Shown here piece after piece: positions 58,998 through 64,000 of a stretch of DNA of 64,000 nt (positions are counted from its first letter, which is position 1; each line of letters starts with the position of its first letter). Origin of the DNA: Symbiotaphrina buchneri (lineage: Eukaryota > Ascomycota > Symbiotaphrinales > Symbiotaphrinaceae); NCBI GenBank assembly GCA_001599915.1, contig BCIG01000017.1, forward strand, positions 372,001 through 436,000, in the 5' to 3' direction. The position numbers and the translations under genes were made by a program. A model generated the notes under the pieces. That model worked only from the letters and a program-made list of their open reading frames with translations, ran no database searches and was not told where the DNA came from.

Positions 58998-61127
58998 GGC
59001 CACGAATATTTGGTGCGAACAATCAGCGCAGGGACTGCGGCGGCCCCAACGATTGTACAGCTTGTGTGGGAGGTAGGAGCTGCTTTCGCTCGCGGCCGAG
59101 AATTTCGGAAGGATGCTTAAAGGTCAGAGATCCACGCAATTCGAGCTCGCCCTGGCCGTGCCTCGCAGACCTCTCGATAGTCCACAGACGGCAAGAGTAC
59201 CCCCGGAGGCTTCAGATGGAAGCCATCGCGACGTCGGTGCCTCTTTTTTTCAAGATTTCCGACAGACGGCACAAACGGTGCCCTTCTATGTAGCGCCCCG
59301 CGTGATCCCCCCCTCTCGGCAGATAGAACAGAAGAGTCCCTCCAAAACGCAGCCAAAGGATGGTTGTGATAACCGAGGATCTTAACAGCGAGCACGAGGG
59401 AGATGGATGACGGATTTGACGGCGATGCGGTTAATGTGGAGAAGACGGAGACGAGGGAGAGAGCTTTGTTGGTTCGGACACGAGTGGCCAAGCCGCTAGG
59501 TACCTAGTAGGCAGCCGTTCCTTGCGGTTGCTTATGGGTGAACTTTGCGTGAACTACCCGCCGAGGCCGTACAGTGAGGTAGTGGGTACCTCACCTTCCG
59601 GAAACAAGATTACTAGCCTCCTTGTACGGTGTACTTCATATCGTTACTACCGACTTCATGCGGCAGATAAAGTGGACAGGTATTGCATACACGCGACTAT
59701 TGTACTGAGCACACATCACTACAAGCGTGCATCCAAGTTGTCCCGGATCCATATGTAGAGGGCGATTGGGCACTTGTGAGCCAAGGTTGGTAGGTTAAAA
59801 TGATGGGAACGATTAGGGATCGGGCAAAAGAACCTCCCACATACAGTACAACGAGTCAGGTGGGCTGTATGCAAATAACTTGGAATCTAGAGGACCGACT
59901 GGGCACTTGTCGAAGTAGGTGTACTCGTAGGTGGTAACATTACATGCTACCCTAGGTACACTTTCTTTCACGGTATTCCTCTCCTCTTGGCTTGATGGAA
60001 CGAGAACAAATGATGCTTCCCTTCATTAAGATAGATACCTTATATGAAGCTGCCTACCTGGCCTAGTAGACTAAGGTAAGGTAATCGCTACATTCCAAAT
60101 GGTTACAAGACACCAAGCTGGCATCTTCAATCGACTTACGAACATTACTTGGTTGGACTTCGGTGGCCCGTGGAATCCTCGGCGCTTTCGCGGAGAAAAC
60201 GTTGTGCAGGTTCCAGGTCGTGCGTTGAGCGGACGGCGTGCATCGCTGCTACTGGTTTCCAGAAACATTAGCCGTGAGTCGTGAACGGGACTGGAACGAA
60301 CGGATAAAAAACATGCAATGGCCACCCCCATACCCTGTGTGGGGGCTCCGTCGGCTATGTCATGGCTCGTACCTGCATCTCACACGGTTGTGTTTTCTGG
60401 GTAGCGAACGGCCGTGATAGCCCAAGACCCTTTCCGCTCTGAAAATGTTCGGGTTAAGGAGTTACTCTCGAGCGGCAGATCAAAAGGCACCGATATGGGT
60501 GGCCATGCTATATCCCAGTTGCATAGTTCGTCTGAGGTACTTCCTGAGTCCAGGCAGCGACTGTCAACATGAAGATGTTCTTGCATCCCGTACTTTGCTG
60601 ATACTGTGCGATACCGTCATCTACATTGTTGATGAACCCTACGGCTTGTTTTCGCCGTGCATGAAGCGGCTTGCCTCTCCTGGCCCACCCACACACACCT
60701 CGGTGAGCAAGGTGGCCACACCTAGTTCGTAGAACTACAGGTAATTGGGGATTAACCGGACCGATGGAGCATGCTGCTAGCAAGTGTGGCATTGCAACTC
60801 GACAAGCCACACACACTCCAGTATGTAGTACATAAGGTAAAGATAAGGTAAGTTAGTGGTCCGAGCATTGGGCACCACCCGAGATATTTTGGATCTGAAC
60901 CATGCCATGGCTGTCAACCTTATCTCCGTCTTTCGCTCCCTCGTTCTGTGTGAGCGGCAAAACGCTCGGTCTGGAGTCCGCGACCGACAACATGTTTGAA
61001 TATTGCTAATCGATCTTGACCTGTCAGATCATTGTTTCATTGTTCGGTCGTCCAAAGCAAGGATCAAGAATGATGGCACGGTCTCTCCACATCACCCAAA
61101 GATAGTCTAGAAAGACCGGGATCTTCC
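58998..61127. other. Mga2 promoter and intergenic DNA
   Basis: About 2.1 kb. GGTACC/AAGGTA repeats occur at 59498-59595, 59925-60085 and 60828-60852. The part next to the Mga2 start is probably a long promoter or leader. No gene was seen; several short frames around 60.1-60.8 kb look random. Confidence 0.45.
59925..60085. repeat. GGTAAGGTA / CCTAGGTACA motif cluster
   Basis: Includes CCTAGGTACACTTTC, GATACCTTATATG, CTACCTGGCC and CTAAGGTAAGGTAATCG. A related group lies at 59498-59595 (CTAGGTACCTAGTAGG, GGGTACCTCACCTTCC). Confidence 0.55.
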
Positions 61128-64000
61128 TTAGTACTGCGCATCAGCAATCAACGAAGCGTCTATTACGGCGGCGCCATGGCTGGGGGTATTTGCGTCGACC
61201 TTCAGTGTAGTGCTGACCACCCCCGGTAAAACTAGGACGGTCTCTGACTGGTTCCGATAGTCAATCTCGCAGGTAATGCTGCTGTCTTGCTGAGGAACAG
61301 CTGCCGGCTGCGGGCTATACTGACTTCCCGGGTTCGGTGACAATATATTTCTATCACGATCTTGCGTCGACGCTGTCGCAAGTCGTATATCAATCCCAGG
61401 CAAGAGGATATTTCCCGGCCTGACTGGGATCAGCAAGAGCTGGACACTGTATACGTCGTTTTCCTTCGTCAATTGTCAGTTCTCAACTTCCCGGTCTTCG
61501 TATAGGCGGTAGTCACAGACCTTTATCATCAAGTGACCTCTTCTTGGTCCACCGAGCAGCCAAGCATCTGTGTGAGCGTGGACTTCGTATACGAATTCCA
61601 GTGCAGCGGTCAAGTCCAAAGAGGCATCCTTGAGGAACAGATCCCAAGCTCTCGTGTACTGAATGGAGAGTTCTGCGGGAATCGCTTCCCCTACGGCGGC
61701 CGTATGATAGGATGGCACTCCTTCAAGACCCGCAAGATGTAGGCGCAATTGTGCTTGAAGGACGACAGTAATTGAAGGTATCTCAACTGGGATAATAATG
61801 CGCCGCTGGAGGCCGTCAAAAAGGTGTTCATAACCTTCTTGAAATAGTGGTATCAGGTTATTGCTCTGATAGAACCGTAAGCAACTAAGCCTACACCAAT
61901 GTAGTTGACTCACCTTGTGCCACGCAGAAAGCCAAAGCTGCAGTTCTTCGTGCAATTTCCTCGGGATACAACGGAAGGTATCCTCCCACTTGAGAGTGCA
62001 GAGGGCTGGAATACTGATACTCCCAAGCATCGCAATAGACTCCATCATTGTTGGCGTCAAAAAGTCTGCAAGAGACGAGCGAAGAGCCGGCAAAAGTAAG
62101 CTTTTAAAGGTGTAGAACTGGGTCTCTTGTAAGGCATCGAGAAACCTCTTCTCTACTACAGCAGCAATCATTTCATCCAGACACGAGTAGTCAATCTGGA
62201 GCTGCAAAGTGGCGAGCTCCTTGAGGTTATGTTCTGATGAATCTCTTACACTGTTCTTTTGCCGAATCTGATAGACCAGTGTCAGAGGTTGTTTTGGAAG
62301 GACCATAGTACGACTTAGCACCCAGTCACCGGCCTGCGCCTCCAACAGTTGCGAGGACTCCAGATTTGAGCTTGATATTTGTAGAGGGGTCAAGGTTGAG
62401 GTTGACACAGTAAATTTCGAGAAGAGCGCGTCTTTCTTGAACGTCTCCTGCACATTGACCCCCAAGGGCAGCGCTATCGCGACGGTGGAGGTAACGCCGT
62501 AAACAAAGCTTCCCTTTTGGGTATCGTATGCCAATTCCAGCTTGATTATAAGTTCATTGAGATCATGTTCAAGGCCATATGGGACCCTTAGCTTCACAGT
62601 TGTATCCTCGGGGATGTGCTGTAGGCGCAAGTGACCCGAAGGCGCCGTATCCATCGTAATCGCAGCAGCGTCCCCGATGACTTCAGCTTCTGCTACGCGA
62701 AGCCTTAGTCCAGCCGAAGCAGCCTTCAGACGGAGTTCTGCACTGATGATATCATTCCACCCACTGCGGATGGTCACCTCTATCGACCTCGGCTGATCCA
62801 ATCTTATCGTTCTAGAAACAGCAATACTCGCCTCGAGAGAGCGTAATGGAGGATAATAAGTGAGCTTGCTCGCTGCAATAGCAGCGCCGGCCGGAGGGGA
62901 TATTTGCGAGCGACCGCCTGTACCGTTTTTGGGCAATAGAGTTTCATGGACGAAGGTGATATTGTGGCTTCGAAGCAATAGCTTGTCCATCATGTAGGCG
63001 CCGGGGGCAGATACCTGTTACTCGTTTAGAAAGTGCGAAGCAAACGGGCTCAAGATCTTGCATTACATGAGTAGAAAGGATGACTTTGACCAAGCCGCGG
63101 CTCAAGACCACCGATTGGTCCGATTCCAACCAGATCTCGCGACCATTGATTTGGTCTGTCCCCATGAGGCGTAGCTTCAGCGGTGCCAGTTCAATCTGCT
63201 CGTCAAAAAGATACCGGATTTGCAATTGCACTTGGAAACCATCCTTATCCGAGAAGTGAAAGAGCTGTGGTTCGACCTGTATCAAGCCGAAATATTTGTC
63301 TGCTGGAACTGTGATCTGGTGGTCCAACCTGTCAGAATAGCAGACCACCTCATTAAAGAGGTCAGATGTGTCCATAAAGTCGTCATTAACCCAGCTAGGC
63401 AGACTGGCCAAGTCACTGACGATCGACGATGGAATTTTTGAGGCCGAATCAATTTTTCGTTTCCATGCTGCTTTTGCAAGAAGTTTGAGCATTACATTGA
63501 TGAAGTCGTCCCTCCTGTCTAATTCTTTTAGGCATCGTGCGTACATTTTTAGCATCGCCGTTTCTACCATGTTCCACCCATCTTCAGCATAAAATGGAGC
63601 CAGCCGGCGGAAATATGCGGCCGCAGTGGTGAGGTCCTTCACCTGGCTGCTCAAATTAGCAGTATACGGAGCCCTGATTGTATCAGATTCTACCTACTAT
63701 TTCAGAACAGCCATGTCTGCCACGGCTTTCTCCACTGATTTCAACTTGTTGGCTACCGCATAATGGCTTAAAGCCTCGTCTGTCAATTTCTGACCTTAGT
63801 GTTAGCATTGGAGATGACGATTTCCGAAATTTGTACTATAGGACGATTACCGTATAAAGATGATAGAAGTTGTCCAAATTGGTTAATGCTGATTTCAGTA
63901 CAACATTTGTGATCCCGAAAGTAGCGATGTCTAGTCCTCTGTCTCCGGCAGCTTGGGCCCGCGTTGGGACCTGCGGAACCTGCTGGTCATCTAGGTTCAC
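61128..64000 (-). CDS. TRAPP II subunit Trs130/TRAPPC10, partial (5' end beyond window)
   Basis: Six exons visible on the minus strand: from beyond 64000 to 63851, then 63789-63698, 63649-63067, 63014-61914, 61865-61521 and 61463-61128. All phases agree. The 48-base intron at 61866-61913 is in frame and less certain. The visible part covers the middle and C terminus of the protein. Recognisable blocks are FYHLYTKLTDEALSHYA, FRRLAPFYAEDGWNMVETAMLKMYARCLKEL, the trafficking-type beta domain VESQLFHF-like strand regions with SAPGAYMMDKLLLRSHNI and the C-terminal YSVQLLLIPVRPGNILLPGIDIR. Trs130 is a core TRAPP II subunit at the trans-Golgi that activates Ypt31/32 (Rab11) GTPases. The N-terminal half lies off the window, so start and total length cannot be given. 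Confidence 0.92.

Noticed and set aside
1-64000. Transposons, LTR elements or other virus-like remnants
   Set aside because: No reverse transcriptase, integrase, transposase or capsid-like motif and no long terminal repeats were seen; the GGTACC clusters are too short and irregular to be element ends.

Overview
The window is nuclear DNA from a filamentous ascomycete (Pezizomycotina). The evidence is short introns of about 45-65 bases, mostly with GTRAGT-type donors and CTAAC/CTGAC branch sites, the velvet regulator VeA, and fungal forms of EDC4, Mga2/Spt23, Nha1, Trs130 and a Mnn4-like LicD protein. I could not settle the class. The assembly is a draft: a 48-base N gap sits inside a CCCACG repeat at 51.3 kb, and two otherwise intact genes carry apparent frameshifts.

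Layout. 0.9-3.6 kb: a large disordered basic protein with a helical C-terminal region. 4.0-7.9 kb: an aldo-keto reductase and a selenoprotein O homologue transcribed divergently from a promoter rich in GATA sites. 8.1-10.1 kb: an RNase III and mitochondrial ribosomal protein mS33, also divergent. 11.0-14.0 kb: a large secreted alpha/beta hydrolase. 15.3-18.1 kb: a PUF RNA-binding protein. 19.0-22.0 kb: a small KPWE-motif (PEX39-like) protein, divergent from the Scd6/LSM14 decapping regulator. 22.9-26.4 kb: an Atg37/ACBD5-like acyl-CoA-binding membrane protein, a doubtful small ORF and a hotdog thioesterase. 28.2-29.4 kb: a LicD/Mnn4-like protein. 30.0-40.3 kb: four minus-strand genes less one, namely a ubiquitin-like/WLM metalloprotease, EDC4 and a basic nuclear-type protein. 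41.7-43.5 kb: veA. 43.5-48.6 kb: a 5-kb stretch without a recognisable gene. 48.6-50.1 kb: a delta-12 fatty acid desaturase. 51.8-53.8 kb: a Na+/H+ antiporter. 54.4-59.0 kb: Mga2/Spt23. 61.1 kb to the right edge: Trs130/TRAPPC10, with its 5' end outside the window.

The genes are mostly unrelated housekeeping and regulatory genes, as is normal for a fungal chromosome arm. Some themes recur. Cytoplasmic mRNA repression and decay is represented by PUF, Scd6 and EDC4. Peroxisome and acyl-CoA metabolism is represented by the PEX39-like, Atg37-like and thioesterase genes. Lipid unsaturation is represented by the delta-12 desaturase and Mga2. I found no transposon, virus-like element, secondary-metabolite cluster, CRISPR or rRNA, and no tRNA I could support. 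Intergenic DNA is scattered with a short palindromic motif built from AAGGTACCTT/TACCTTACC, which is the most distinctive non-coding feature. Exon boundaries were read by eye from splice signals and reading-frame continuity.
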